From: Hirudo medicinalis | Taxonomy: Eukaryota > Annelida > Clitellata > Hirudinida > Hirudinidae | Reading direction: 5' to 3' | NCBI GenBank assembly: GCA_011800805.1 | Contig: MPNW01000528.1 | Coordinates: 21,140-85,139, forward strand | Length of the DNA: 64,000 nt | Shown: piece after piece, positions 27,737 to 39,430 of the stretch | Layout: every line of letters starts with the position of its first letter | Position numbering within the stretch: the stretch's first letter is position 1 | Notes under the pieces: generated by a model | Told to the model about the DNA's origin: nothing | The model's database searches: none | Seen by the model: the letters and a program-made list of their open reading frames with translations, nothing else | Made by a program: the position numbers and the translations under genes

Positions 27737-29630
27737 CGTCCAGTGGGCGTAGTAGAAAACTATCTATGATAGTTAGATGTAATGTATTTGGGTGCAAAGA
27801 CCCATTAAGAAACCTTTAAAGCCAATTTTATATTTTCATAATTTATTTAATCTTAACAATTACATGTGCACGATATCGAATTAAATTAGCATTTACAACA
27901 CAAAATAATGGGAAATTTCAATGTTGTTGAGTATAAATAAAACATTGCATTTTAGTGCGCAGTTAGTAGCTTTAGAACTCATACCTGTCAGATAAAAGGC
28001 CAGATATTTATTTAAAGGAAATTCCAATTCACCAATTCGTGGATCGTTAAAGTGAGTCACTAAAGTCAGGTAGTGTTAAGGATTGATGCGTGTTTTTACT
28101 TGCCATCACCAATCCATTAAAGTAATTAATATCCTCTGTTTAATTTCTATTTAAAAAGGATATCAATTAACATTAATTAGGATATAAGAAATTTTACTGC
28201 AACTCATTTGATGACCTGTGACATCTCAGGAAGAAAAGTTTTTTAAAACTAAGTAACGCAAAAAATTCAGCTAGGGAGAATGATGATGAGCATTTGTATC
28301 AAAGGAACAACAGCAACCTTTTCGAACTTTAATTTTTCTTCAGCTTTCCGCTTCTTCTAAACTTACGCTTACACTCACACTTAACTAATGAACCTAAAAA
28401 AGAAACAGTTTCCACTGGAGATTCTTTTCCAAATTTGCATTTTTTTTTATTATTGGCTAAGGTTATTATTAAGGTTAGGGCACAAAATTGTAAATGAGAA
28501 ATTACTGATAATAATTGATGGCATAATAAGTAAATTAATATATCGCAGTTATGTCAGTACAAATAATGTCACCAATAGACATTTCCGATTTCACTCAGTA
28601 GACTTCTGAAGGCCGTGGTACAACGCAATGTTACCATGTTACTTTTCCAAAAGATTTCTCTAGATGTAATTTGAACAAAACCAAATTCGGATTTATTTAC
28701 GCAGATATTTGCAATATATCATATAGATTTTTCATAAATACGATTAACAAAAGTTTAAAATAAAATTACTGTAAATGTTGTCAGCTTGAGTTGCTACGGA
28801 TTTTTAAGTTAAATTAATACCCCGTTGATGCATTTTGACATTTCATTTATTCAATTTAATAGTGGTTAAATAGTGTCGTAACATGACGTTATTTTGAAAT
28901 ATTCACAACGTTTTATAACATTTTAAAATTTTAATATGCACATTTTCTTAATTCGACACAACTTTTTCACAGCATTGTTGAGTTAGTTATTTCTACAATT
29001 GGTGAAATGTTTAACGTTATGGAAACATTTTAAAGGGAATATTTAAGAATTTGAGAATAATTAGTATTCTAACTAACTAACTAGCAAAGGAAACTAAAAC
29101 ATTAAAGGCAATCTTAATCGCAAATTGAACTTTTTGAGGATTAAACGGTTGGTCACGAAGAAGTTATCCGATCCACAGCATTCATTCATATCAGCATCAT
29201 TATGTTAACCCTTAATATTCGATAGTTTCAACATATTACGATGCATGCAGTTGCTATTGCAGTAACCGCTGCGGTTATATTAAGCGCAAGTTCTCTTATG
29301 TCAGTCTTTTAAGAATCATTCCAAATATATCTTTTGGGAAACAGAAACCTCCATTGAGACTATTTTTTTTGCATTTTTAAAGTAATCGCTATTTGAAATT
29401 TTTTTTATTTCAATATAAACTGAATAACTTGATTAAGGCTACAAACCAAACAAATGTTTATGTATGCATTTCACTCTATTGAATTTACATCGATAAAATA
29501 ATTCACTTAATTATTTAAATTGAAAGATAAATGGAAAAAATAAGTGTCTTAAAAATTTATTCAAATGAAATGTTTACACTTAAAATTCATCGGTCGAAAG
29601 TAACGAAGTGAATGCTTTATTTGGAATTGG
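27737..29630. other. Intergenic; contains a duplicate of RILP-like exon 1 edge
   Basis: No gene is supported. The one recognisable item is a copy (28285-28350) of the 3' edge of the first RILP-like exon and the start of its intron. Confidence 0.55.
28285..28350 (-). pseudogene. Partial duplicate of RILP-like exon 1/intron 1 junction
   Basis: The sequence from agcatttgtatcaaagg through ttttcttcagctttc matches 27371-27440 almost base for base, including the splice donor side. It carries only about 66 bases, so it is a non-functional local duplication upstream of the gene. Confidence 0.8.
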
Positions 29631-32600
29631 TCACGTGATCAGGAATCTGAGACTGAACTTCTCCTCGAGTGGAATGTGCTCAATAATCTTCATGAACTCG
29701 TAGTGGTTGATCATGCCGTCCTCATCCTCATCCACTTCCAGAATTGCCCTCTCCACGATGCTGCACATCTGCCAGGTTTCGACAATTTATAAAAGTCACC
29801 ATCGTCGCTGTCGTTTATTACAAAATTACAAAATTATTACAGCGTTACAAAATTTAAGCACATTAAAACAGCGACATTAAGTGAGGTAATCGATGAAAAT
29901 AAAAAAATTGAGTAAAACGTGAATATTATATTAATTACATACAATCAATAAGAATAATTATATTTAAACGCAGTCAAACTATGACCCCAGTCGGCAAATA
30001 CATTTTTCTGAGTTATCGAAGCAAATGTGGATGTAAACTTGAGGTAACTCTTCTAAGTTGAATGTTTTATGAGGATTTAGATCATATAACGATATAATTT
30101 GACAGCTAATAAAATTAGAGTTAGATTATAAATTACTTTCTCCCCGTTAACCAATTAATAATAAAGTTGGAGTGTGACGATATAGATCTCCCATGACTTC
30201 GTATAGTTTTGGTTACATTGACACGAGAGTTTAGAAGCACGAGAAAAAGTGACAATACCTTTTATTTATTGCCAAGTGCAACCTTAAGATGATGGGAGGG
30301 ACATGTTCTAGTATTATGAGGAGAAATTAAAAAGGTACAAATTGATAAACCTAGAAATAAGGAGAAGTAGAGGTGATCTCATAGAAACGTTCAAGGTATT
30401 AACAGGAAGAGAAGATTTACCGACTGAACCACCAAAAGCAGTTCCACAAGAGGGCATGAATGTAAACTGTATAGGAAAGCAGCGGGTACTCTGAAGAATA
30501 ATTACTTCAGCACGAGAGTAGTTAAAAGCTTGATTAGGTGACAATATATTCAGACAATATAGATTCGGTGGAACTATTTGAAAATAGGACTATCGAAATT
30601 TGGATATTGAATTAAATAGGAGTGGTTTATCACACAGACATTAGTCTACTTAAACCACTATAAATTAATGTTGTGTTGTGTTATTCAAGTCGCCAATAAA
30701 CTTCCTCATTTTTGTTCCAATTTGTAACAATAAACATGCAGATGTGTTGCTGCAGTCGAAATATTAAGTAATTTTCACGAAAAAAAATCGGTGTTAGAAA
30801 TCGCATTGCTCGAAATTGTTTATTTTTAATTCTGAACGAATATTGTATTTTTAATCCAGAAAAGTTTTCAATCCTCAATAAGGAGAATTTTGGGTAATGT
30901 TTTTATCACCGTGTTATTAACATAATGCATATAATTTTCAAACATTGGTCACAGGTAAAGAGTACATTTAGTTAATTTAATTGCTTATCCCCTTATTAAT
31001 GCTTGGAAGTGTGAACCCAGTGTGGGTGTCCTCAAAATTTTGGGGGATAGGATATGTCAGTGACCTGACTTTTGAATATTTTAAATGTTATTTTTGTTCG
31101 CGGACAACTATATTAAGTACGTGATAAGGTTGCATGAGGTGATCGAACGATTCGATGACTTTCTGCATATTGATGAATCTAATTAACTCGATGTGTATAT
31201 AAGTCGATATGCAGAGTTAGCTAGGAGATAGGTGTAGAGAGGTTCTAGAGAGGTCTGAGAGAGGCNGTCTGAGAGAGGCCAGAGAGTTAGAGTTCGATAG
31301 AGAGTCAGAGTTGTGTGCGAGTGTGTGTGTGAAAGAGCGCGAAGAGTCGAGAACAATAGATTTGTCGAGATTTTATCGAATATTTTGATATTATACTCTA
31401 GTTTCGATATTTTATTGTTGATTTCTTATTTGTCAATATACTTTCATTTCCATTGTAGTTGTTATTTTCGATCTATTTCGATTTATTAAGATAGGAACCC
31501 GATCGGAGAATTTTAGAACCTGACAGGATAAGTAAATTCTTGGCAGTCATTGTATATCAGGCATTTATAACAAATATGTAAAAAAAACATACATTTATTT
31601 ACAACATATTTATTAGACAATTATACTTCTAATAATTAATAAAGTAGAAATAAATACATAAAATATAATTTCATCCAACCTCCTCCTCGCTGATTTTCAC
31701 GTTGATCATGGAACGAACAATCTCCAGCAGTTCAAACCTCGTTATCTTGCCGTCTCTATCGGCATCCATTAGTTTGAATAGCACTTGTGAAGTCATTAAT
31801 ATCGTTATTAATATTTAAACAATAACTGAATAGCAACGAATAACAGCGAATATAATGAATTTATAACCGCGCAACGTTGGCGTTCTTGCATGCGGCGGTG
31901 TCGCGTTCGAAACCCATCCTTCACTGCCACAAGCGCCCTTGGGAAGGAGCGCTGTATAAATGGTTAACAAAAAAAGCGCCTCTGACGCTATATAAATGAA
32001 CTACATCTACATCAACGTTGACAAGTTAATACTTGTTATGGAATTAGTTAACTAAATAATGAGTTACCTTCAGCTTTTGATTGTCTGCTGTTTACATCAC
32101 CTGCAGGGGTCTTATTTTCTATGGCTGGTCTGAAAGTTGCCAGAGTCTTTAAGAACTTCTCAAAATCAACAACTGCGAGGCTATCGTTTCTATAACGAAT
32201 AAGTGTTTCTAATCAATTTATTAAATCTAAAATGTCTTACCTGAAAATGTTTGCAATGTAACTTAAGTAAACACTTGATATCAACAATGAATCAATCAAA
32301 TATCTTTACAATAGTTCGTCCATACCGGCAATTAATAATAATTAATAAATAACACTACATTATAGTAGAAAAAATAGTATACTACATATCCTACGAGCCA
32401 CCAACGAAACCAGTCCCGTCCGTATCAGTAATATACCGCAGGTCACAACGATCAATAAATAATAAGCGTTTAAGAGTATATACGGTTAAAATGGTACACA
32501 ATTTCAACATTATCGTGAACATTTGTGAGTCTATATTTCTAAAAAAAAAATCACCGATCATCGAAAAAGAGTTGAATTATTCGCTCTCTGAATGGATTCC

Positions 32601-32926
32601 TTGAGAGAACGGTTAATCTTTGGAAATCTTCGCGACTGAGACGTCGATGAAATTAATTAAATTATTCATTTGATATACAAAAAAAACTGCATGGTCATTG
32701 AAACATCTCACATTTCCCTCACCACAAATTTCCAACCGATCTTTTATCCAGATTTCTAAATCTCATGTACAGCCTTAAGACGAGAGCTTTGGTAACTAAT
32801 AAAAATGCCTTAATGAAAATTAAGCTTTCACATGTGAATAAAATCAGCAATCAGCCAACATCCAGTTTCCTTGCAAAGTCTCGACAAATCATCCTTGGTC
32901 ATCGGCAGAGATCCCGTGAGGCCCAT
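29631..32926 (-). CDS. CHP1: Calcineurin B homologous protein (CHP1 type), six exons, apparently complete
   Basis: Exons: 32926-32860, 32795-32723, 32635-32555, 32189-32068, 31783-31680, 29768-29631; 194 residues against about 195 for the family. It begins MGLTGS, a myristoylation-type start, followed by CKETGF, LYMRFRNLD and REDFQRL in the degenerate N-terminal EF-hands. The canonical calcium loops DADRDGKITRFE (EF3) and DEDEDGMINHYE (EF4) follow, and it ends EEKFSLRFLIT. CHP proteins bind and mature Na+/H+ exchangers at membranes and can inhibit calcineurin. All five junctions are phase-consistent. Introns carry a LINE 3' end, an LTR-like stretch and a SINE; the last intron is 1.9 kb while the others are short. 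Confidence 0.92.
30310..30690 (+). mobile_element. LINE 3'-end fragment in the last CHP1 intron
   Basis: It encodes RT-tail wording (INLEIRRSRGDLIETFKVLT, GREDLP) and then a 3' UTR ending tggtttatcacacagacattagtctacttaaaccactata with a gttgtgttgtgtt tail. The same family occurs at 38800-39430 (plus) and its 3' tip at 47455-47580 (minus). Confidence 0.8.
31007..31530 (+). mobile_element. Candidate solo LTR or promoter-like insertion
   Basis: It starts tgtgaacccagtgtggg, has a TATA-like gtgtatataag near 31194, then a GA-rich leader with a single N at 31266 (gtctgagagaggc on both sides), and ends near aacctgaca. This layout suggests an LTR in an intron of CHP1, but I could not find a convincing target-site duplication or second copy. 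Confidence 0.3.
31862..32015 (+). mobile_element. tRNA-derived SINE (copy 2)
   Basis: It has the tRNA-like head with B-box gttcgaaaccc, then gcgcccttgggaaggagcgctgtataaatggtt and a tail gcgcctctgacgctatataaatgaac. That tail matches the 3' end of the L2-like LINEs at 26220 and 51460. It sits in an intron of CHP1. Confidence 0.85.
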
Positions 32927-33889
32927 ATTGAATAACTGGAATTGCTCGTAGTAAATTCGTTTATAAAGCGAAACAATTAACATCTAATTATAATTCAGCT
33001 CAAACTTAATGAAATTGTAGCACTGGGGTGGAACCGCTTTCAAATGCTAGATTGAGCAGCGGAATTGCAAAATATTAATTTGAATAAATCATTTTTATTA
33101 CAGTTTATGCTTGCGAATTACATAAGAAAGCAGCTGAAAAACAGGGCATCATCACCAAGATGATGAGCTTATTGAATAAATTTGAGATATCTATATTCAT
33201 AAAAAAGAAAATTATTCAGAATTGTTTTGGCGAAATTCGGATATTAGAGCAAAGAATGGCTTATTACAGATTTTCATATTTATATCCTTTAAAATCCAAT
33301 AAAGGCTCGATTAAGAGCTGTTTCAACTGTCTGAGAATTAACGTTCAAAACGTCAGTTTTTCACAAATTTTTCTTGAGAGATACCTTGGAAAAGAGAACA
33401 AAAGAGAAAAAGAGATTGTTATAAAATGTACCGCTTCTACAACCTCAGTTGGAACTTACTCAAACATTACCGATTACACTGGTATACAATTTTTGAAAGT
33501 TGTCTGCTTCAGAGATAAAATTTACTATTTCTTGAGTATTTTGATGTGCTGAATTCAAATACATTGAAAACATTTGATTGGCTATTGCTGTTAAGAAATT
33601 CACTTTTTTTGGCTGTTTAAGGTTGTTAAACATGATAATAAATCAACAAAAGGGTTGTGTGAATAAAATTTAATATGAAACATAAAGCAAAGAATTATCG
33701 TGAACATATTTTAGCCTGTTCAGTATCAACATGATACTTTTTGGCTTATCTTTCGTATTCATAAAATGGAGCATCTCTAGCCAGACTCCAGCAATAGTCT
33801 TGAAGCGCTGATGGCCATTTATACTGAAATCGTTTTTCCATTCTTGAAATGTCTTAGTGAAATCTCTCGCTCACATCTCCGCAGTTTAG

Positions 33890-34148
33890 TGGAAAAAAAT
33901 TGATGAGGACTAATTGGAACCAAATGAAACAATACTACCAGAGAAAAAAAAATCATATTCTTCCACTTATTCATTGAATGAACATTTCTCATCGCTACGA
34001 GGTAATCAGGAACAATAAAACTTTATATTACTAACTCATTAAATATATTATTTTTATTGATCAATTTTTTGTGACGAAATGTGACAATGAAGAGGATGAG
34101 TAAAAAAAAGGCCAAAATTGCATGACGTCATTTATGGACAGCCCTAGA
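33890..34148 (+). mobile_element. Non-autonomous DNA transposon (MITE-like) end
   Basis: It ends tgacgtcatttatggacagcccta, the reverse complement of the element beginning taggggccatccataaatgacgtca at 46553. The two copies share an internal segment (ttattcattgaatgaacatttct ... aataaaactt). Confidence 0.65.
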
Positions 34149-34419
34149 GAACGCACATGTCATTGTCTTTAAAATAAAATAATGTCACGTCAGTTGGGAA
34201 TGTGCTGACCAATATTTCTCAGATTTTTGAGGACAACAATCTATTTGTGCACCAAACGTTTAAACACGTTTTAATGTTACGGTTATTAAGATCAAAACTT
34301 CGTTCGACCTCCCCAAAATTCTCCCCTAGTTGTAACCTTTATTTGTAATTTCTGCAAGTTTCCTTTTCCTACAATTTCTCCCTTAAGTCATAGGTGTATT
34401 CAAAATGTGGTGCAGGCTG

Positions 34420-34550
34420 TGCTGTGATCCAGTGGCTTAGCTAGGGAGAGGAGGGGTGCCAAAATTGGATAGCACATTTGGGGGGCACCAAATTATCAGT
34501 TTTACCCCGGGCTAGGAAACCCCCATCTGCACCTCTGTTGCGAACATGAC
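34420..34550 (+). repeat. Interspersed repeat related to 58330-58390 plus 58775-58835
   Basis: Agtggcttagctagggagag, gtgccaaaattggata and ccaaattatcagtttt with ccccggg recur at 58.3-58.8 kb, where a SINE splits them. The start resembles cagtggcgtagc-type DNA transposon ends. Confidence 0.6.
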
Positions 34551-34669
34551 ACAATGACTGCCAGATACGCCATTGAGTTAACCTGTAAAACATTTATGAG
34601 AAACCCAGCAGAGGATAACTGAGCATCTTTGTGTCAAAGTTCAAAAGATAAAGCATTCCAAATTTGATT

Positions 34670-37600
34670 TTATTCTTTGGATATTGATATAATGGTCTGA
34701 TCAACCTCATCGATGTCAAGTCCATTTTCAAGAAAATCTTCAAAACTGATGACTTTGGTCTTGGGGGGTTCTATCATTTGTGATCCCAATTTGCTCACCA
34801 AATCTCTTGCTATGTCTGCATGTATGTCAGGATGTTTTGTATGCTGAAGTCAAATTGCTTAACTGAAAATGCAACTTAACTTAAAAATTTAATTTAACTT
34901 AAAATTGCTCAACGCAAACTCAAAGTGACAAAAGTGATTCTTAAAAGGATACGAAGAAATTTGCCCTGCGACGTTGGAGCCAAACTCCAGAGATGTTCAA
35001 AGAGGAAATTCACTGAAGCCCCAAGCAGGAACAATTGCAATGAATCTGCAGGATCGATCTGTTTTTATGACAAAGTTTTAATAGAATTACTGTGCAATAA
35101 ATACCAGTGTTATTTTGGTTCTCAAAATAATTTTAGTTATGATTCTTATTCTAGTTCCAAAAACAAGTTTTATTCATATTCTAGTTCTCAAAATAATTTA
35201 AGTTATAATTCTAATTCTCATGATAATTTTAGTCCTAGAAAATTCATAATTTTAGAATTTAACATTTAAATGTAGTTTGATCATTTAAAATTGGAATAAT
35301 GTTTCATTCATAAAATGTCACTAATAATTTGTAAAAAAGTAAGCATCTCCAAAGAATTGCGCATTCTGTTCCTTCTTCCACTTGGAACTTCCACTTCATT
35401 ATTCCACTTAAAGAGAATATTCTTTCAACAAATGCTTGAGAGGTAGGAGCAGAAACAAGATCCTCTAGTATTTTGGATATTTTCCTTCTAGTTGATCCAA
35501 AATCACAATATAACTTCTTCAATATTGTCACCTTCACAAAGAGATCAGTTGTTTCACTAATGTATCTGAATAACTAAGCGTTGCCAATGTGCTAGCTTTA
35601 ATTTTATTTTGATGTCTAGGAACTGAAACTTTTTAGATGCAATATTAGTTCCACATGCATCAGTTTGATTCAATGGATCATTAGATTTAATATGTTTATC
35701 TAATCCAGCAAGAAACATATTTGCTTCTTTGACAAGGTTAACTAAAGCTGGATGAAAAAGATCTCTAACAGACGGATCAAATAAACAGGCTATAACTGGT
35801 AATGCATGAAACCAACAGAATTAGGATCCGAAATATATGAGAATCATTTCCTCAAATCCTTCAGTAGCTGGCGACAAAGTGTCCTAGAAGCACCAGATTG
35901 TTGTAAATGACATTCCAAATTTAAAAGTGATAGCACTACATTTGATAATGACGTGGCATCACTTTGCAGTAAAAGGTTCCAGTAAATGGTATTCTAATGA
36001 TCATGTGTGTATCTCTTCAGGATGTGTCCACCTCACTTGCCAAAAAAGTATTGATACCTAGATTGAAATCAGACATGCTTTGCAACTTACTAATACCAAT
36101 TTTATCCATCTTTTTATTTTCCATTCATTTTAAATTCTTCAAATTCAACTTTATGTAATCGACTCAAGTGAGTAATTTAGTTTTTTTACCAGTTACTTAT
36201 GATTCACTTTTTTTTTAAACTCAGTCAACAACCTCACATATACTTTTTCTAATCTTTCCATTGTATTCAAAATAGCACCAAATACTGCTCTCCTTTTTTC
36301 TGCCAGCGAGATGAAATAACGAAGCCGTGTTTATTCGCCCGCACAATCAATTGGAAGGAAGTTTCATCATGGACTTATTTTTATTTTTTGTACATCCATT
36401 ACATAACCAGATGATTAGGAAGGATGAAAATGTTCATTCCTATTCTTATTCTAGTTAACTAATAGGTACAAATTTATTTCAAATTTTTATTTTAATACAA
36501 ATCTAATTTTAGTTATAGTCCAAGAAAATATTACTGATAAATGACTAATGGTGTACTAAGTATGTTTGACATTTCTGTTTGCAGGTTATATAAATATTTC
36601 CTTTTTCAGTGACATAATTCCAACCAAGTCTTAATTAAGACATTTGTGGGTTAATAACATGTTTCACCTGGAGCAATGGATTGCTTGTGATCCATCTTCC
36701 ATTGGATGCTAGACAGGATATTATTTCAAGCTTCAGTGGCTTCCATGAAGAAGTGTCATCCTTTGCTACCAGGGAATCTTCCTCATTTGAAAACAACTTC
36801 ACTGGAAAGAAGGAAGATTTCGCTCAGTGAAACTGAAGGAAAATGTGTGATAAAGAAAGTGTTGGTAATAGATAAATGCTGCAGCAATAGCATGCACTTT
36901 GAGTGAAAATGATGCATATTGGTTGCTCAATTTCAATCCGTCTCAGAGGGAATTTGAATGATGTCAAACTTAAAGCAAAAATACTATTTAAAAGTGTTAT
37001 GCATGTTTTGTTAGTAGATGTTAATTCCCTTACATATACTTATTTATATTTGATAAATTATTTTGACAGAATTTTAAAATTTACAAAAGCTTTATTTCCA
37101 CCTCCATTATCAATGATTACATTTGCTCCAAGTCCACCAGTCTCCTTGATAACAATGCTAGAAAGGTTGCCTGATAAACTCTCCATCTCAATAACATGAT
37201 CTGATTGAATTAAAAAAAAAAGAATAATTTGAGAAAAATAATTTCAATTGAAGAAATTTCAACCAGGAGGATGAGAAAGATTTTCAAGGTAGAGTTTGTC
37301 ATCTTTTGATGCCACAGCTAAAACCTGAAAATACAGCTGACATTAAAATTCAATAAAAGTGAATTTAGCTCATTTATTTAAAAAAATAAGAAATTTCATA
37401 AAATAAATACCTCATGTTTTTCAAACTCAAAATAACTGGACAAATGTCAAAATAAATGAAAAATAGGCACTACAGGATAATGAATTGAGAATGAAGTTCA
37501 TGAAGTAAAAATTACTTTTGCCCCCCAAATTTTGGCTAACTGCACACACAGACTCCCCATTGCTGATGTCGCATCAAGAATGAGAATTGTGTCAAAAATG

Positions 37601-38717
37601 CTGATCTTAGCAAGGTACTGCAGAGCATAAAAGGCCTTCATGCCAGCACCAATAGTAGCAACTACCTGCATCAAATCCACATTCCTCGGAAGAACGACTG
37701 CAAATATATATCGTTCAATTCAAAATTACTAAAATACTAACACCTGAAAGTTTATCATATACATATCTTTGATCATGGAATATCTAAGCTTCACAATAAG
37801 CAATGCTAAATATTAAGTTTGAACGACTACATGATGCACAGATAAGCAGGGCTGCCAACAGAAATTTCAGGCCCGCAAACCAAGAATTTATTTACTCCCC
37901 AAAATTTTCATTTTGACATTTTGAGGACACTGCCCCCAGTAGCTGATGTGCACACTTATAAGCAACCAAGTTGTCAATTTGGTAATGGAAAAGCAAAAAA
38001 AAGCTTATGATTATAATATTTTAAGAGCCAGGCAGGCCCCTGGGCAATGCCTCCCCTCTGGTGACCCATAAGATAAGCCAACCATTATGAACTAATTAAA
38101 AACTAAAAAGTTACGACAAAAATAAGGATCATGTTAATGTTATTTGTAAAGATGACATAGCATAGAACATTACTTAAATTTTTGAAACATTCGAAGCAAA
38201 GTAAGCTGCATGTTTGAAATATATATGATTTGTCCTGCAACTCATTATTTTATTTAAAAAAATAATATTTAAAGTGAAACAATTGGCACGTGGTTGATAC
38301 AAAAAGCAAGACAAATACCTGCATCGAAATCATTCACAATGCAATAAATTGCACAACCACTTCTTGTTGAATCCAAAGGTATAAAGCCTAAAACATAAAT
38401 CATGGTAAACCGTGCCTTGCCAAAATGTATGTACTTACCAAAATGTTATGTACTTACCAACCACAAAGTCTTTTGCTTTTATGGTTATAACATTGAGTCC
38501 TACATCAATTACTTCACCCGTGACACAAGAGGATGGTGAAAGAGCAAAATTCTGAACTCTTGAAAGCAAATCTATCATGACATCCTGTAATTTAAAAGAT
38601 AACCATTGCAGAATAATTATTTAACTTTAAAACCGGTCATCTTACCTGTTGAATTTTGTAAATGTTGCAAGCAGAAACTTTCACCAGAATTTCGTGGGCA
38701 TTGAGAATGGCTTGCTC
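34670..38717 (-). CDS. CRYZL1: Zeta-crystallin-like quinone oxidoreductase (CRYZL1 type), nine visible exons
   Basis: Exons: 38717-38646, 38584-38458, 38387-38319, 37697-37516, 37324-37264, 37200-37102, 36801-36668, 35058-34930, 34843-34670. They give 348 residues without the first exon, which I could not place. Recognisable blocks are AHEILVKVSACNIYK, GFIPLDSTRSG, GMKAFYALQYLAKI, LILDATSAMGSLCVQLAKIW (nucleotide-binding fold), KETGGLGANVIIDNG and SNGRWITSNPLLQ. This is the medium-chain dehydrogenase/reductase family; no catalytic-zinc ligands are evident, as in zeta-crystallin relatives. The substrate is unknown. The next-to-last exon reads about 13 residues beyond its relatives, so its donor (gtcact) is doubtful. 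A hAT remnant lies in the intron between 36668 and 35058. Confidence 0.85.
35290..36130 (-). mobile_element. hAT transposase remnant, different family from 7447-8896
   Basis: On the minus strand, around 35800-35590, it reads LPVIACLFDPSVRDLFHPAL, and at 35304-35537 the C-terminal dimerisation block APTSQAFVERIFSLSGIMKW. Frameshifts separate the blocks. No terminal repeats or target-site duplication were identified. Confidence 0.8.
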
Positions 38718-38799
38718 CTAAGGAGCCGAACTTAAAATTAGTTCCTCCGAATCAATTTAATTTGTAATGGTATTAATATAATGCTACTTCCCTTTTAAA

Positions 38800-39430
38800 T
38801 ATGTATTCAAATTTGCAAATGATATGAAAGTCAGTAGGAACATAAGAAAGGGGATATTGATGAATTTCAGACAGATCTCAGCAAGTTGTTATGTGAAGGG
38901 TGGAAAACCAGCAAAGCAATGAGCAGAAGCAAACAAGGTACTTATATTGATAAAGAGAACAGTAGTCATCAGAGAGAAAAGCATCATATTGAATTTTTAT
39001 AAAGCATTGTGAGTCTGGTGTACTGCATATTCATATGGAACCCCCATTGGGAAAAATATATTGGAACTTTTTAAAGAATATAGAGAACAGCAATAAGGAT
39101 GATTAAAGGACTGGACAAATTGAGTTATGAGGAGATATTAGGATGTCGTAAACTGACAAATCTAGAAGGAAAGAGAATCAGGGTGACCTCTTAGAAACGT
39201 TCAAGATATTAACAGGAAGAGAAGATTGATCATCTGAACGTTTCTTTGAGACCACCTTAAGCAGTTCCACAAAAAATCACGGATGTAAGTTGTACAGGAA
39301 CGCAACGAGTGGTTAGCCCAAGGAACAAGCTAGATGAAGATAGTCCTATTGAGATTCGGTGACACTAATTAAAATAGGTCATTCGAAATTTTGATATTAA
39401 GTCAACAAGACTTTATCATGTAATCATATA
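38800..39430 (+). mobile_element. LINE RT-tail fragment
   Basis: Broken frames encode a CR1/Rex-like C-terminal RT region: sequences equivalent to NLYKALVRPHLEY, then IRMIKGLDKLSYEE and RGDLLETFKILTGRED. The 3' end has the sequence family of 30600-30680. It is inactive. It lies upstream of the first visible CRYZL1-type exon and possibly in that gene's first intron. Confidence 0.8.

Larger units (their letters stand above)
32927..34669. other. Intergenic with repeat debris
   Basis: The 130-codon frame at 33160-33552 has no recognisable domain. The right part holds two repeat families, at 33890-34148 and 34420-34550. Confidence 0.5.

Noticed and set aside
33160..33552. A 130-codon plus-strand frame that might be a gene
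   Set aside because: It has no domain, no splice context and AT-driven codon content; it is not supported.
34925..35269. Ser/Asn/Tyr-rich plus-strand frame that looks like a low-complexity protein
   Set aside because: Its first part is antisense to a CRYZL1-type exon and the rest is a degenerate ttctagttctcaaaataa repeat.
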